A stretch of DNA of 27,834 nt from Anaerolineales bacterium UBA2200 (GCA_002327925.1 DCVA01000008.1:1-27834), one strand, 5' to 3'; positions 15,101-22,010 are shown, counted from the first letter of the stretch. Program-made: numbers and translations. The notes: generated by a model not told the origin, from the letters alone.

Positions 15101-16485
15101 GCCCCCTTGAATGTGGTGCTTCCACTCCAGCCAGCACCCGTCTCGGGGAACGTAGCGGCGGAGGAGTCGGTCACTCCTGCAATGTAGGCGAAGCCGCTGC
15201 CATCGACCGTTATGCCGCGGCCCTCGTCCAGCCCCTCACCGCCAATGTAGCCGCAGTAGACCAGAGCTGTGCCTGAGGCGTTGATCTTGGCGACGAAGGC
15301 ATCGAATCCCCCACTGTAAGTTAGCTGCGGCCCCCCGGTCACGGGGAACGAGCCTTCGGCAGAGTCAGTCAGTCCTGTGATGTAGACGTTGCCCGAGCCG
15401 TCCACGGCAATGTCGTAAGCCAGGTCATCACCGCTTCCGCCCAGGTAGCCGCACCAGTTGAGCTTTTTGCCATTACGGTCCACCCTGGCCACGAATGCGT
15501 CGGCATAGCCGCTGTTGGCAGCGCTGCTGATCCAGCCTGTGCCCGAGATCGGGAAACCGCTCGTCGAGCGGGTCCAGCCGGTCACATAGGCATAACCCGG
15601 GCTGTCGACGGCAATGCCCGTGCCCTCGTCATCGCCTCCGCCGCCCACAAAGCCGCAGTAGATGAGCTGGGCCGGGTCGATGATCAGAGGCAGGTTGTGG
15701 TCGAAGGCGCCGGGAGAAAAGCCAAACCAGTATCCGCCGTCCGACGCTCCGGGCCTTACGCGGGCGCGGTCGCGGCCCAGAACAAACCGGACCTGCACGG
15801 GAACCTGCCGTCCATCGACCTGCTGGTAAGCGTAGGGGGCCTCATCGCGCAGAATACCGGCCGGAGTGGCCACCTCGAGCTGCCCCTGCCCGTTGATGCG
15901 CAGGCCAGTCGCCCCATAGTAGGCCAGTCGAATCTGACCCGCGTCCGCGCCGGGACGGACCACAAAGCGATACTTCAGCTCGTTGACCGTGCCGGAATAA
16001 ACCAGGTCAATACCGGGCCAGAGGTTGCCGTAGGAGATTTCGGAAAAGGCAGGCAGGTCGGCCTTCCAATTCTCCTGCGGGCCAAAGAAGTAACTGATCC
16101 TGGCATCGGTCGGATTCTCGCCTCTCAACTGCACGGCAGGGTTTGCGGACAGAAATCTGAGGCGCAGCGCGTAAAAGACCGGACCGGAGCGGTCTGCCTC
16201 GCCGTTCATCACGTAGGTGACGCCGCCGGGGGAGAAGTAGAGGCTCTTGTCACTGCCCTGAACGTAGTAGCGAACATCACCCTCCACCTGGCCGCGGTTC
16301 TCCACAAAGTAGAGCGGAAACTGCGCGAATGCGGAGGTTTCGACGATCGTCGCAGGGGAGGCGGACACGGACGTAGTCCGACCTGGATCAGCGGCCACCG
16401 CCGGTCCCATCTGTGGCAGAGGCAGAGCCAGAAGGGTCAGAAAGAGGATTACCAGTACGCTTGTGACGACAGCCCATTTCCGCAT
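12127..16485 (-). CDS. Secreted SBBP beta-propeller / PKD-repeat protein with Thr-Pro linker
   Basis: This 1452-residue protein has a Sec signal peptide (MRKWAVVTSVLVILFLTLLALP, likely cleaved after AVAA). Residues about 50-270 (FVENRGQ, VRYYVQG, YFSPGGVTYVM) match the domain that often precedes SBBP repeats. Residues 274-752 hold seven SBBP repeats of 66-71 residues, each with a pattern like YCGYLGG, DIAVDGSGNVYITG and DAFVAKV, predicting one seven-bladed propeller. Two Ig-like domains (about 753-920) and two PKD domains (about 921-1096, WYWTFGDG and WYWAFGDG) follow. Then come a Thr/Pro-rich linker (1097-1297) and a C-terminal jelly-roll-like domain (NPSFEN near 1307 to FIDDVELWVQ) resembling carbohydrate-binding modules. 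No sortase motif or membrane anchor ends it. The ATG at 16485 is preceded by GGAGTG; an upstream in-frame start at 16515 would spoil the signal peptide. The likely role is cell-surface adhesion or polymer binding, which is an inference. Confidence 0.85.
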   Translation of the reverse strand: MRKWAVVTSVLVILFLTLLALPLPQMGPAVAADPGRTTSVSASPATIVETSAFAQFPLYFVENRGQVEGDVRYYVQGSDKSLYFSPGGVTYVMNGEADRSGPVFYALRLRFLSANPAVQLRGENPTDARISYFFGPQENWKADLPAFSEISYGNLWPGIDLVYSGTVNELKYRFVVRPGADAGQIRLAYYGATGLRINGQGQLEVATPAGILRDEAPYAYQQVDGRQVPVQVRFVLGRDRARVRPGASDGGYWFGFSPGAFDHNLPLIIDPAQLIYCGFVGGGGDDEGTGIAVDSPGYAYVTGWTRSTSGFPISGTGWISSAANSGYADAFVARVDRNGKKLNWCGYLGGSGDDLAYDIAVDGSGNVYITGLTDSAEGSFPVTGGPQLTYSGGFDAFVAKINASGTALVYCGYIGGEGLDEGRGITVDGSGFAYIAGVTDSSAATFPETGAGWSGSTTFKGAADAFAAKVNPDGASLAWCGYLGGTDFDSATDVAIDSLNNVYLCGHTLSSVANNFPAVSGPSLVYNGGASYGDAFVARIQADASTLNYCGYLGGAADDKAEGIAVDAAGNAYLSGWTGYDAATPFPTTPGWSHSTFTAQNGGVDAFVAKVNSTGTTLLYSGLIGGSADDHARDISVDAQGHAYVAGGTFSSESSFPVVTGPPGVYNGGGDGFVAKVDPAGTGLIYCGFVGGTQGEEATDIAQDGYGNSYLVGWTRSTSSAGQKFPALVGPDLTHNGNADAFVAKVAAYMDCHISTTVSAQGVCAATGGHVSQVPYSGPGAAYGWNLTGGTITSTVPYTGLIYWTAGAPGQMDLSVVVTDVQGYTCTSSSSIVAYEYPPCTITLTDTEVCLSTSGHAASVPAHSQAAFRWFIAGGTINSGQNTNSVLWTSDNTPGGITLTVYVTDTAGCACSSWVTATNSGPIANFQPNSRRYCCGPTTVYFTDTSTSAIGIAAWYWTFGDGASSTLQHPLHTYGTPGVFTVTLTVTDTSGCSYRRTRTSWITIYEPPVAGFSALPSSGTSPLTVYFTDTSTVAGIPVTNTVQSWYWAFGDGGSADTQTISHTYTGSGIFNPSLTVTDVNGCTGVFTTPVSVDMEPVATATSTPTDTATPTATHTPTDTSTPTPTHTPTWTPTHTPTPTGTPTPTASFTPTDTPTSTPTDTATPTATHTPTNTPTSTPTDTATPTPTHTPTVTPTPTESATPTVTPTRTNTPTVTLTRTPTNTRTPGPTGTPYSTWTPRPSFTATSTRSPTPSPTPSFRGVVMSIIMNGYAFETPVPTPTVTPTVTQVPPTPTPTPPVGPWQLLVNPSFENDLAWYIPQTVAPAAYTEERASTGRRSMRLGIGSGANVFSYSSCQQTVAIPGGVTVAELGLRYFPLMGWPDTDEIYLCVLAPDSEAALQCWRWQEFEPSWHTVFYDLSSFAGQSVKLRVGVRNDGLGEAATVFIDDVELWVQ
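12592..13197 (-). repeat. Low-complexity Thr-Pro linker coding repeat
   Basis: This segment encodes about 201 residues of degenerate T-P-T-x-T-P units. It includes two adjacent 60-bp tandem units at 12932-12991 and 12992-13051 that differ at 7 positions, plus shorter related copies on both sides. A non-repetitive island of about 20 residues (RGVVMSIIMNGYAFE) interrupts it near 12670-12715. The repeat length of 60 bp equals 20 codons, so changes in copy number keep the frame. Confidence 0.85.
14230..15666 (-). repeat. Seven SBBP repeat modules
   Basis: Seven coding modules of 198-213 bp each encode one propeller blade. The blades share GG-x-DD or a variant, a VD-G-N-Y-G segment, a FP turn and DAFVAK. 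Six of seven carry Cys in the first strand (YCGY, YCGF or WCGY); blade six has Ser there. Confidence 0.8.
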
Positions 16486-16510
16486 AATCACTCCAACCCG
16501 TCGTGCACTC

Positions 16511-16544
16511 GCCATCCGGCAAGTCCGTTCCGACTTGCACTGGC
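16511..16544 (-). promoter_or_regulatory. 5'-end hairpin in the SBBP gene leader
   Basis: GCAAGTC (16519-16525) and GACTTGC (16532-16538) pair around a 6-base loop. An outer GCCA/TGGC pair (16511-16514 with 16541-16544) extends the stem across a small internal loop. The inner hairpin falls at the predicted mRNA 5' end, which could stabilise the transcript, or it may be an operator for a dimeric repressor. The structure is seen; the role is inferred. Confidence 0.5.
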
Positions 16545-16545
16545 G

Positions 16546-16574
16546 ATTATAGTGCCGGGCAACGATGGCGTCAA
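16546..16574 (-). promoter_or_regulatory. Strong promoter of the SBBP/PKD protein gene
   Basis: On the minus strand TTGACG (16569-16574), 17 bp and TATAAT (16546-16551) match sigma-A consensus at 5/6 and 6/6, the best in the window. The -35 box ends 1 bp from the stop codon of the preceding ThiF-like gene. Confidence 0.85.
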
Positions 16575-16575
16575 C

Positions 16576-17427
16576 TTATGGCACCTGCAATATGTCAACC
16601 GTGCCCCACTCCGCGTCCATGAACAGCATCCTGTGCCGTAGGAGCTCGCCGCGACCGGTCAGCAGCTTGACGACTTCCTGTACCTGCCAGGAAGCGGTCA
16701 TCATCGGCGTGGCGGCCGGGTTGCCCCACACGGCCTCTATGCCGTGTTCCGGGACCTGACCGCCGCCATACAGACCCAGGAGCCCCTCGTCCTCCGGGAG
16801 AATGGTCATCACCTGACCCACATAGCCGGCGATAGCAGCGTGAACCAGCGGCAGGCCCAGCCGGCGCGCGGCGCGCTGAAGCTCCAGGCGAGCGGGCAGG
16901 GCATCCAGGGCGTCGACCAGCACATGGCTGCCATGGAAAAGCTCGACCATTCCCGCCTCATCAACCTGGCAGCGGTAGGTGACCACCTCAACCGCCGGGT
17001 TGACCTCTTGCACCCAACCGGCAGCCCTGTCCACCTTCGGCCGTCCGATGTCCACCTCACGGCAGAGGGCCTGGCGATTCAAATTACTCTCTTCGAAAAC
17101 ATCGCCATCGATGAGGATCAAACGCCCCACGCCCATGCGAGCCAGGCCCATGAGCACCCACCCGCCCAGACCGCCCACGCCGACCACACCCACAGTGGAC
17201 TGGAGAAGCGCCAACTGGCCCTCCCAACCCACTGTTCCCAGCGAGCGCAGATAGCGAGAGGGCAGGATATGCCCACGGACCGCCTCCCGCTCGACCTCAC
17301 GCCGGTTCAGGCCCGTCTCACTCGCCAGAGTCACCACGTTCGCCAGCGAGATCACACGCACGGCCTCGTCTCGCCCGACTGTCTTCACTTCCGAGAGGGC
17401 CAGCAGCCGCGATGAAAGATCGGTCAT
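16576..17427 (-). CDS. ThiF/HesA/MoeB-family E1-like adenylyltransferase
   Basis: E1-like enzymes of this family adenylate the C-terminal glycine of a small ubiquitin-fold sulfur carrier. The 283-residue product has an N-terminal segment of about 70 residues (LNRREVEREAVRGHILPSRYLRSLGT) found in a subset of HesA/ThiF proteins. The Rossmann core follows: nucleotide loop GVGGLGG (83-89), IDGDVFEESNLNRQ (D107, D109, R118), K131 and VDALDALPAR (172-180). I find neither the CxxC zinc pairs nor the downstream catalytic Cys region of E. coli MoeB, so it may adenylate without forming its own thioester. AGGAGG lies 5 bases before the ATG. It lies 87 bp after the MoaD/ThiS-like gene, its probable partner. 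Molybdopterin, tungstopterin, thiamine or another sulfur-transfer pathway all remain possible. Confidence 0.85.
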   Translation of the reverse strand: MTDLSSRLLALSEVKTVGRDEAVRVISLANVVTLASETGLNRREVEREAVRGHILPSRYLRSLGTVGWEGQLALLQSTVGVVGVGGLGGWVLMGLARMGVGRLILIDGDVFEESNLNRQALCREVDIGRPKVDRAAGWVQEVNPAVEVVTYRCQVDEAGMVELFHGSHVLVDALDALPARLELQRAARRLGLPLVHAAIAGYVGQVMTILPEDEGLLGLYGGGQVPEHGIEAVWGNPAATPMMTASWQVQEVVKLLTGRGELLRHRMLFMDAEWGTVDILQVP

Positions 17428-17514
17428 CCCTGCCTCCTGGACCTATACTACATTGACGCCGCAGGGCGCAAAACCGTATTCCGGCCGCCCTCGCCTGTCG
17501 AAAACGCCCTTTTG

Positions 17515-17754
17515 CTATCCTCCGGCCACGGGCGGAAAGAGGCAGACCACATCGCCCTCAGCCAGCTCGTGCTGGAGGAATACCACGGTCTGGTTCACCA
17601 TGGCCACGAGCGGGGCGTTGCCGGGCACGCCGAGGAGCTCCAGAAGCTGGTCCACCGAGCAGCCATCGGGCACGGCCCGCTGGAAGCCTTCCCCGGCCTG
17701 GGTCTGTGGGCCGAACTGACGAAGCCCGGCATAGAGCTTGACCGTGATGAGCAT
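17515..17754 (-). CDS. MoaD/ThiS-family ubiquitin-like sulfur carrier
   Basis: These small beta-grasp proteins carry sulfur as a C-terminal thiocarboxylate after adenylation by an E1-like enzyme. The 79-residue product begins MLITVKLYAGLRQFGP, has VDQLLELLGVPGNAPLVAMVNQ in the middle, and ends LAEGDVVCLFPPVAGG. The terminal Gly-Gly and the DVVCLFPPVAGG end are the hallmark of MoaD. The ATG at 17754 overlaps the upstream butyrate kinase stop as TGATG, which decides the start and implies translational coupling. The frame is open further upstream but there it lies inside the kinase gene. The adjacent ThiF-like gene is the likely activating enzyme. Which cofactor it serves is not shown here. Confidence 0.88.
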   Translation of the reverse strand: MLITVKLYAGLRQFGPQTQAGEGFQRAVPDGCSVDQLLELLGVPGNAPLVAMVNQTVVFLQHELAEGDVVCLFPPVAGG

Positions 17755-18842
17755 CAGTAGTCCCTGGCCTCCTCTTCGCCGCGCAGCACTCGCAGTGCGC
17801 CCTGGGCCATGGCCAGCATCTCGTCCTGACCGGGATAGACCAGCAGGGGGGCAATCCACTCCACCCGCTCCCGGATCCAAACCAGCAGGACCGACGACCT
17901 GGCCAGGCCGCCTGTTATGACGATGGCATCGACCTCACCCTTGAGCACTGAGGCCATGAGTCCGATCTCTTTGGCGACCTGGTAGGCCATGGCCTCGTAG
18001 ACCAGAGCGGCGCGTGGGTCGCCCTGACGGATTCTCTGTTCCACCTCCACCGCATCGTTCGTGCCCAGATGGGCCAGCAGCCCGCCCTGCCGGGTAAAGC
18101 GGCGAAAGAGCTGGTCGTAGGTCTGTTCGCCCGAAAAGGCGAGGCGCAGCACATCGCCAAAGGGAAGGCCTCCGACCCGCTCCGGGCTGAACGGCCCTGT
18201 GCCATCGAGAGCCTGATTCACGTCGATCATCCTGCCCTTGCGATGGGCGCTGACGGAGATGCCGCCTCCCAGATGCGCCACCACCAGATTGACGTCCTCA
18301 TAGGGGCGATCCAGGTCTCGCGCGGCGCGGCGGGCGGCGCTCTTGAGACTCAGAGCGTGTGAGAAGGAACGCCGCTCAAAGTCGGGCAGGCCTGCCACGC
18401 GTGCCAGGGGCTCCATCTCGTCCACGCAAACCGGGTCGACGATGAAGGCAGGTATCCCGGCGGGAGAGGATATTTCGTGGGCCAGAAGCGCCCCCAGGTT
18501 GGATGGATGGTCGCGCTCTTTGTTGGGGGCACGCAGTTCGTCCAGCATACGGTCGTTGACGCGGTAGGTGCCGCTGTCCAGAGGGCGCAGCAGCCCTCCG
18601 CGGCCCACCACAGCGCTCAGACTGGAAATGGCCACTCCATTGCGGTCCAGAAAGGACAGGACGGCCTGGTGGCGAAACGCGTGCTGGTCCGGTATACGAG
18701 GGAAGGAGGTGAGCAGCTCGTGAGGGTGGACCAGAGTCTCGCTGAACGGCACGGATTCGTCGTCGAAGACGGCCAGCTTGGTCGATGTGGATCCCGGGTT
18801 GATGACCAGAATCCGATGTGCCTTGCTCTGTGCCTTGCGCAT
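17754..18842 (-). CDS. buk: Butyrate kinase (acetate/butyrate kinase family)
   Basis: Butyrate kinase interconverts butyryl phosphate plus ADP and butyrate plus ATP; branched-chain acyl kinases belong to the same group. The 362-residue product has the ASKHA phosphate loop ILVINPGSTSTKLAVF at its start. It continues with VVGRGGLLRPLDSGTYRVND, FIVDPVCVDEMEPLARVAGLPDFERRSFSHALS, VAHLGGGISVSAHRKGRMIDVNQALDGTGPFSPERVG and VITGGLARS, all characteristic of Buk rather than acetate kinase. The ATG at 18842 has an ideal GGAGGAGG directly upstream; a GTG at 18860 is less likely. It starts 46 bp after mutM and overlaps the MoaD-like gene by 1 bp. No phosphotransbutyrylase gene is in the window, so direction and substrate are open. 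Confidence 0.93.
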   Translation of the reverse strand: MRKAQSKAHRILVINPGSTSTKLAVFDDESVPFSETLVHPHELLTSFPRIPDQHAFRHQAVLSFLDRNGVAISSLSAVVGRGGLLRPLDSGTYRVNDRMLDELRAPNKERDHPSNLGALLAHEISSPAGIPAFIVDPVCVDEMEPLARVAGLPDFERRSFSHALSLKSAARRAARDLDRPYEDVNLVVAHLGGGISVSAHRKGRMIDVNQALDGTGPFSPERVGGLPFGDVLRLAFSGEQTYDQLFRRFTRQGGLLAHLGTNDAVEVEQRIRQGDPRAALVYEAMAYQVAKEIGLMASVLKGEVDAIVITGGLARSSVLLVWIRERVEWIAPLLVYPGQDEMLAMAQGALRVLRGEEEARDY

Positions 18843-18888
18843 GCTCCTCCTCCCGTTCACGCGACGGCGTTCGCCGGGGCTGTCCCTG

Positions 18889-19716
18889 TCAGGGCGCCAC
18901 AGGCTGGCAGTGCGGGCAAAAGTACGTTCCGCGTCCGCCGACCACTGTCCGCTCCAGAATGGCTCCGCAGCAGGGACAGGGCTGCTCCCTGTGGCGGGAG
19001 ACCATCAGGTGGGGCCGGTTGCCGCCCGGATGGCCTTCGGCGTCGCGGAAGCGGTCGTCCTCCAGCGTAGTACCGCGATTGTCTATGGCCTGCAGGAGCA
19101 CCTCACGCACGGCCCCATACAGGTGCTCCACCTCGTCGTCGCTCAGCGTGCACGCTTTGCGCTGTGGGTGGATGTGAGCGCGAAAGAGGGCCTCGTCCGT
19201 GTAGATGTTGCCCAGCCCGGCGAGCACCCCCTGGTCGAGCAGCAGGGGCTTGATGGACCCCCTGCGGCCATGCATTAACGCCGCAAAGCCCCCCAGGGTC
19301 AGATCATCAGCCAGGGGATCAGGCCCCAGCCGCCCCAGCACCAGATCCGGGTGGTCCAGCCAGTAGAGGCGGCCGAACTTGCGCGGATCGGAGAAGGTCA
19401 GGCGGCGGTCGTCTGTCAGGTGGAACACAACACGGGCGTACGGGTGGGGTTCGGCTGTGTCCGGCTGCACCGCGAGGTGACCTGTCATTCGCAGGTGGAT
19501 GAGCAGGTAGCCGGGACCGGAAAGGTCGAATTGCAGGAACTTGCCGCGGCGAGAGACGTTCAGAAAACGCCGGCCGGGCAATTCTACTGCCAGCTCGTCG
19601 GCCGCCGGCAGAGCCACCGAACGCGACCAGCCGATGTCCACCGACTTGATCTCGGCGCCGACCAGCAGGCGCTGCAGGTCGCGAACCAGGGTCTCTACTT
19701 CAGGCAGCTCCGGCAT
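18889..19716 (-). CDS. mutM: Formamidopyrimidine-DNA glycosylase
   Basis: MutM (Fpg) removes 8-oxoguanine and formamidopyrimidines from DNA and cleaves the abasic site. The 275-residue product starts MPELPEVETL, giving the catalytic Pro2 and Glu3 after Met removal, with Lys59 in RRGKFLQF. HLRMTG (74-79), FSDPRKFG and GLGNIYTDEALF follow, and it ends with a zinc finger of C247-x2-C250 and C267-x2-C270 carrying R262. All are hallmark residues of Fpg rather than Nei. The start overlaps the end of the preceding peptidase gene by 17 bp, and only a weak AAGAGA precedes it, so expression may depend on coupling. It is 46 bp ahead of buk. Confidence 0.96.
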   Translation of the reverse strand: MPELPEVETLVRDLQRLLVGAEIKSVDIGWSRSVALPAADELAVELPGRRFLNVSRRGKFLQFDLSGPGYLLIHLRMTGHLAVQPDTAEPHPYARVVFHLTDDRRLTFSDPRKFGRLYWLDHPDLVLGRLGPDPLADDLTLGGFAALMHGRRGSIKPLLLDQGVLAGLGNIYTDEALFRAHIHPQRKACTLSDDEVEHLYGAVREVLLQAIDNRGTTLEDDRFRDAEGHPGGNRPHLMVSRHREQPCPCCGAILERTVVGGRGTYFCPHCQPVAP

Positions 19717-20956
19717 CGCGTCTCTTCACTGCCACGGCAGCCAGTGCCAGCGCGCCAGTCACCCAGCCAGTGGGACACGGCAGGCCGGGGCGCTCGGGAG
19801 TCGTGACCGGCCCGGCGGTCGCCCCGGGGATGGGCGCGCCCTGGGTGGGTCGAGGTCCGAGGCCCAGGGAGGCTCGCCATTGCAGATCCAGCTCATCCAG
19901 CCCAAAGCCATAGACCTGTTGCAGCGCCTCTTCCTGATAGAGCCCGCCGCGAATCGCCTCCAGCAGCTGGCCGATCTTGTCCTTGCCGTAGGTGTCCAGC
20001 ATGAAGCTCAGCAGGCTGTGCACTTCTCCGTAGAACAAATCGACCTCGTCCGGGTTGCTCGTGTACCCGGACAGGGAGCGCACAGAGATCAAACTATCGC
20101 TGCGGATAGCCGCCTCGAGCTCGCGCTTGTTGCCTGAGGGAATCTGCCCTTCCGAAACCATCGCCAGGCCCTCGTCCAGCCAGCGCGGGAGCTCTGCGTA
20201 AGGGTTGTCTGTGGCCAGCCCAACCACCACATGCGCCAGCTCGTGAGCCATCGTCTCCTTGACCGCGGAGTGAGAGCCCAGGATGAGCAGAGTCGCGTCG
20301 TCGACCACCACCCCCAGGGTGAGGATCCGGTCGTCAAAGGCTTCGCTCTTGCCCGGAAGGGCAGGGGACATATCCGACTTGGAATCATAGACATAGATGT
20401 GGATGTCCTGGTCCACCGTGACGCCCATCTCCGTCTGCAGCGGCTGCAGTGCATCGATGGCATAGCCCAGGAGCAGCTCGGCGCGCGAGTCGTTAGAGCC
20501 ATACCAGTAGAGCACCACTTTGTCGTGCCGCCTGGACTTCCACTGGAAACGGTCGTCGTCGTAGGCGAAACCCACCGCGACCAGGCGCTGCTCGTTCCCC
20601 GAGGCATCCTTCAGGCGCCAGTGGTACTCCATCCGGGCTCCGACGGGAACGTCACCCGGCTGCAGCTCCCAGACGTGGCGGAACTTGGTCTGGCCGGTGG
20701 CCACGCGCAGGGGAACGCGCAGGGTCAGCCCCTCGCCCACCTTCTGGTAGTAGAGAGTGACAGACGTCACTCGCGTGCCGGCCGCCAGTTCCAGCGCAAA
20801 GGTCACGCTATCGGCAAAGTCGACCGAAACACTGTTCTCCACGACCTCGATTCCCTGGGCCTCGGCAGAAAACGGAGCGAGGACGAAGACGAGCACGAAG
20901 AGCAAAAGCAAGAACGGAAGCCATTGAGAGCGCTTGACGCCCGGGCCAAAGGTCAC
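19700..20956 (-). CDS. Secreted/anchored MA-type zinc metallopeptidase-like protein
   Basis: The 418-residue product begins with a signal peptide (QWLPFLLLLFVLVFVLAPFSAEA). An immunoglobulin-like N-terminal part (about 35-150: SVTLYYQKVGEG, YHWRLKDASGN) precedes a gluzincin-type peptidase domain with MAHELAHVVVG, containing HELAH, and a downstream WLDEGLAM Glu, the usual zinc ligand set of peptidase MA-like proteins. The C-terminus is PCPTGWVTGALALAAVAVKRR, a short hydrophobic stretch followed by basic residues, which looks like a membrane or sorting tail. It starts with GTG overlapping the stop of the Trm112-like gene (GTGA), so I infer coupling. Its 3' end overlaps mutM by 17 bp. The substrate is unknown. 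Confidence 0.85.
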   Translation of the reverse strand: MTFGPGVKRSQWLPFLLLLFVLVFVLAPFSAEAQGIEVVENSVSVDFADSVTFALELAAGTRVTSVTLYYQKVGEGLTLRVPLRVATGQTKFRHVWELQPGDVPVGARMEYHWRLKDASGNEQRLVAVGFAYDDDRFQWKSRRHDKVVLYWYGSNDSRAELLLGYAIDALQPLQTEMGVTVDQDIHIYVYDSKSDMSPALPGKSEAFDDRILTLGVVVDDATLLILGSHSAVKETMAHELAHVVVGLATDNPYAELPRWLDEGLAMVSEGQIPSGNKRELEAAIRSDSLISVRSLSGYTSNPDEVDLFYGEVHSLLSFMLDTYGKDKIGQLLEAIRGGLYQEEALQQVYGFGLDELDLQWRASLGLGPRPTQGAPIPGATAGPVTTPERPGLPCPTGWVTGALALAAVAVKRRDAGAA

Positions 20957-21192
20957 GGCAGCTCTTCCACAGGCGTAGTGCGGTGCTCATCACCGATCTC
21001 GATCAGCATCTGGGGGATATCATCCTGGACCGGGTACTTGCGGCCGCAGTCCCTGCAGACGAGCCACCTGTCCTTGACCACATCGAGACAACCTGGGTCC
21101 GGGTTATCCGGGGAACGGTTGGGATCGCTCACACAGGCCGGGCAGCGCAGGATATTCTCATCCAGCAGCCATTGGGTCGATTGGCCGATCAT
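20953..21192 (-). CDS. Trm112-like zinc-ribbon protein
   Basis: This 79-residue protein has two zinc-binding knuckles, LRCPAC near residue 16 and LVCRDCGRKYP near residue 45, ending DIPQML, the pattern of the Trm112/YcaR family. Eukaryotic and archaeal Trm112 activates methyltransferases; bacterial members are mostly uncharacterised small partners. A 15-residue insert (SDPNRSPDNPDPGCL) lies between the knuckles. The ATG at 21192 has AAGGAGG 5 bases upstream, which fixes the start, although the frame is open 21 codons further. It is the first gene after a good promoter and overlaps the peptidase gene by 4 bp. Confidence 0.85.
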   Translation of the reverse strand: MIGQSTQWLLDENILRCPACVSDPNRSPDNPDPGCLDVVKDRWLVCRDCGRKYPVQDDIPQMLIEIGDEHRTTPVEELP

Positions 21193-21226
21193 CGGGTCCT
21201 CCTTGAGTGCTCGAACTGGCACAGAG

Positions 21227-21255
21227 AGTATACACAAAAGGAGGTTCAGGGCCAA
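21227..21255 (-). promoter_or_regulatory. Promoter of the Trm112-peptidase-mutM-buk gene run
   Basis: On the minus strand TTGGCC (21250-21255), 17 bp and TATACT (21227-21232) match sigma-A consensus at 4/6 and 5/6. The predicted start near 21220 leaves a leader of about 28 bases. Confidence 0.75.
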
Positions 21256-21256
21256 A

Positions 21257-21274
21257 GGCCAGGCGTGCCTGACC
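21257..21274 (-). terminator. Possible terminator of the lipoprotein gene
   Basis: GGCCAGGC (21257-21264) and GCCTGACC (21267-21274) form a hairpin with one G-U pair in the RNA, 30 bases after the lipoprotein stop. Only TTT follows. It directly abuts the -35 box of the next promoter. Confidence 0.4.
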
Positions 21275-21303
21275 TCTGGCAGGGGGATGGAAGGGGAAGC
21301 TGG

Positions 21304-21858
21304 CTAGGGTAGGACGGTTACGCTCCCCAGCAACTCTGTGAGCGCAGTGCGCGCTGCGGCCAGCTCCGACTCGTTGGCGCCTCCGGCGAACCAGTCACTC
21401 AGACTGTCGCTACCGCGCACCAGCACATGGCTTTCGAGCGCCCTGACCTGGCCCTGACCGCCCTCGGTGAGAATCTGCAGGTCATAGGTAGCCGCACTGC
21501 CCCAGGAGAGCGAAGGCCCTTCCGTGCGCCCCAGCACCACACTGCTCCCTGGCAGTATGGATTCTGGCTCGCGTCCGGGCAGGGCCGCGGCGAAGGTCAC
21601 CCCCAGGCGCATCGTCGCCGAGTCGACCGATACCCAGACCCAGTCCGTCCCCTGGCGGGCCCAGCCATCCGGGACGGTGAACTGCAGCCCCAGATCAGGC
21701 ACGTCTACCGTCTCCACGACACTCGTGGCCGTGGGCAACGGTACGGGGGTAGATGTGGGAGGTGGTGCAGGGACAGGCGTGGCAGATGGTGCGCAGCACG
21801 CAGAGATCCCCGCAATTGCCAGGGCGAGCAGGCTGGTAGCGATTGTCCTTTGGGTCAT
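21304..21858 (-). CDS. Putative lipoprotein with Thr/Pro-rich spacer
   Basis: The 184-residue product has a lipoprotein signal peptide: Arg4, a hydrophobic stretch and lipobox ISAC with the lipidated Cys at residue 21. A spacer of about 25 residues rich in Pro, Thr and Val (TPVPAPPPTSTPVPLPTATS) leads to a domain of about 130 residues beginning with DVPDLGLQFTVPDGWAR. That phrase resembles small beta-rich domains of PsbP or DUF-type lipoproteins, but I cannot assign a named family. It ends ELLGSVTVLP. The ATG at 21858 has GGAGG 7 bases upstream. It is divergent from the MFS gene, with a 176-bp gap. Confidence 0.75.
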   Translation of the reverse strand: MTQRTIATSLLALAIAGISACCAPSATPVPAPPPTSTPVPLPTATSVVETVDVPDLGLQFTVPDGWARQGTDWVWVSVDSATMRLGVTFAAALPGREPESILPGSSVVLGRTEGPSLSWGSAATYDLQILTEGGQGQVRALESHVLVRGSDSLSDWFAGGANESELAAARTALTELLGSVTVLP

Positions 21859-21954
21859 CTGGGTGCCTCCTGCCAGGCCGGTCCGTTATCGGCCGCCCGG
21901 CTCATCGTGATGTTTGCCATTCCCTGAACGTCTTTCCCGACCGGATGGTTCCAT

Positions 21955-21983
21955 TTGTTCCCCTGCGATGAGGCGCGTATACT
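21955..21983 (+). promoter_or_regulatory. Promoter of the MFS transporter gene
   Basis: TTGTTC (21955-21960), 17 bp and TATACT (21978-21983) match sigma-A consensus at 3/6 and 5/6. The transcription start should be near 21990. Confidence 0.6.
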
Positions 21984-22010
21984 AAACTCGTTTCCGATCC
22001 GACCGCATCT

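Noticed and set aside
17428..17514. Possible promoter before the ThiF-like gene (TTGCGC and TAGTAT)
   Set aside because: The spacing is only 15 bp and the -10 is poor, so read-through from the upstream genes is the simpler explanation.
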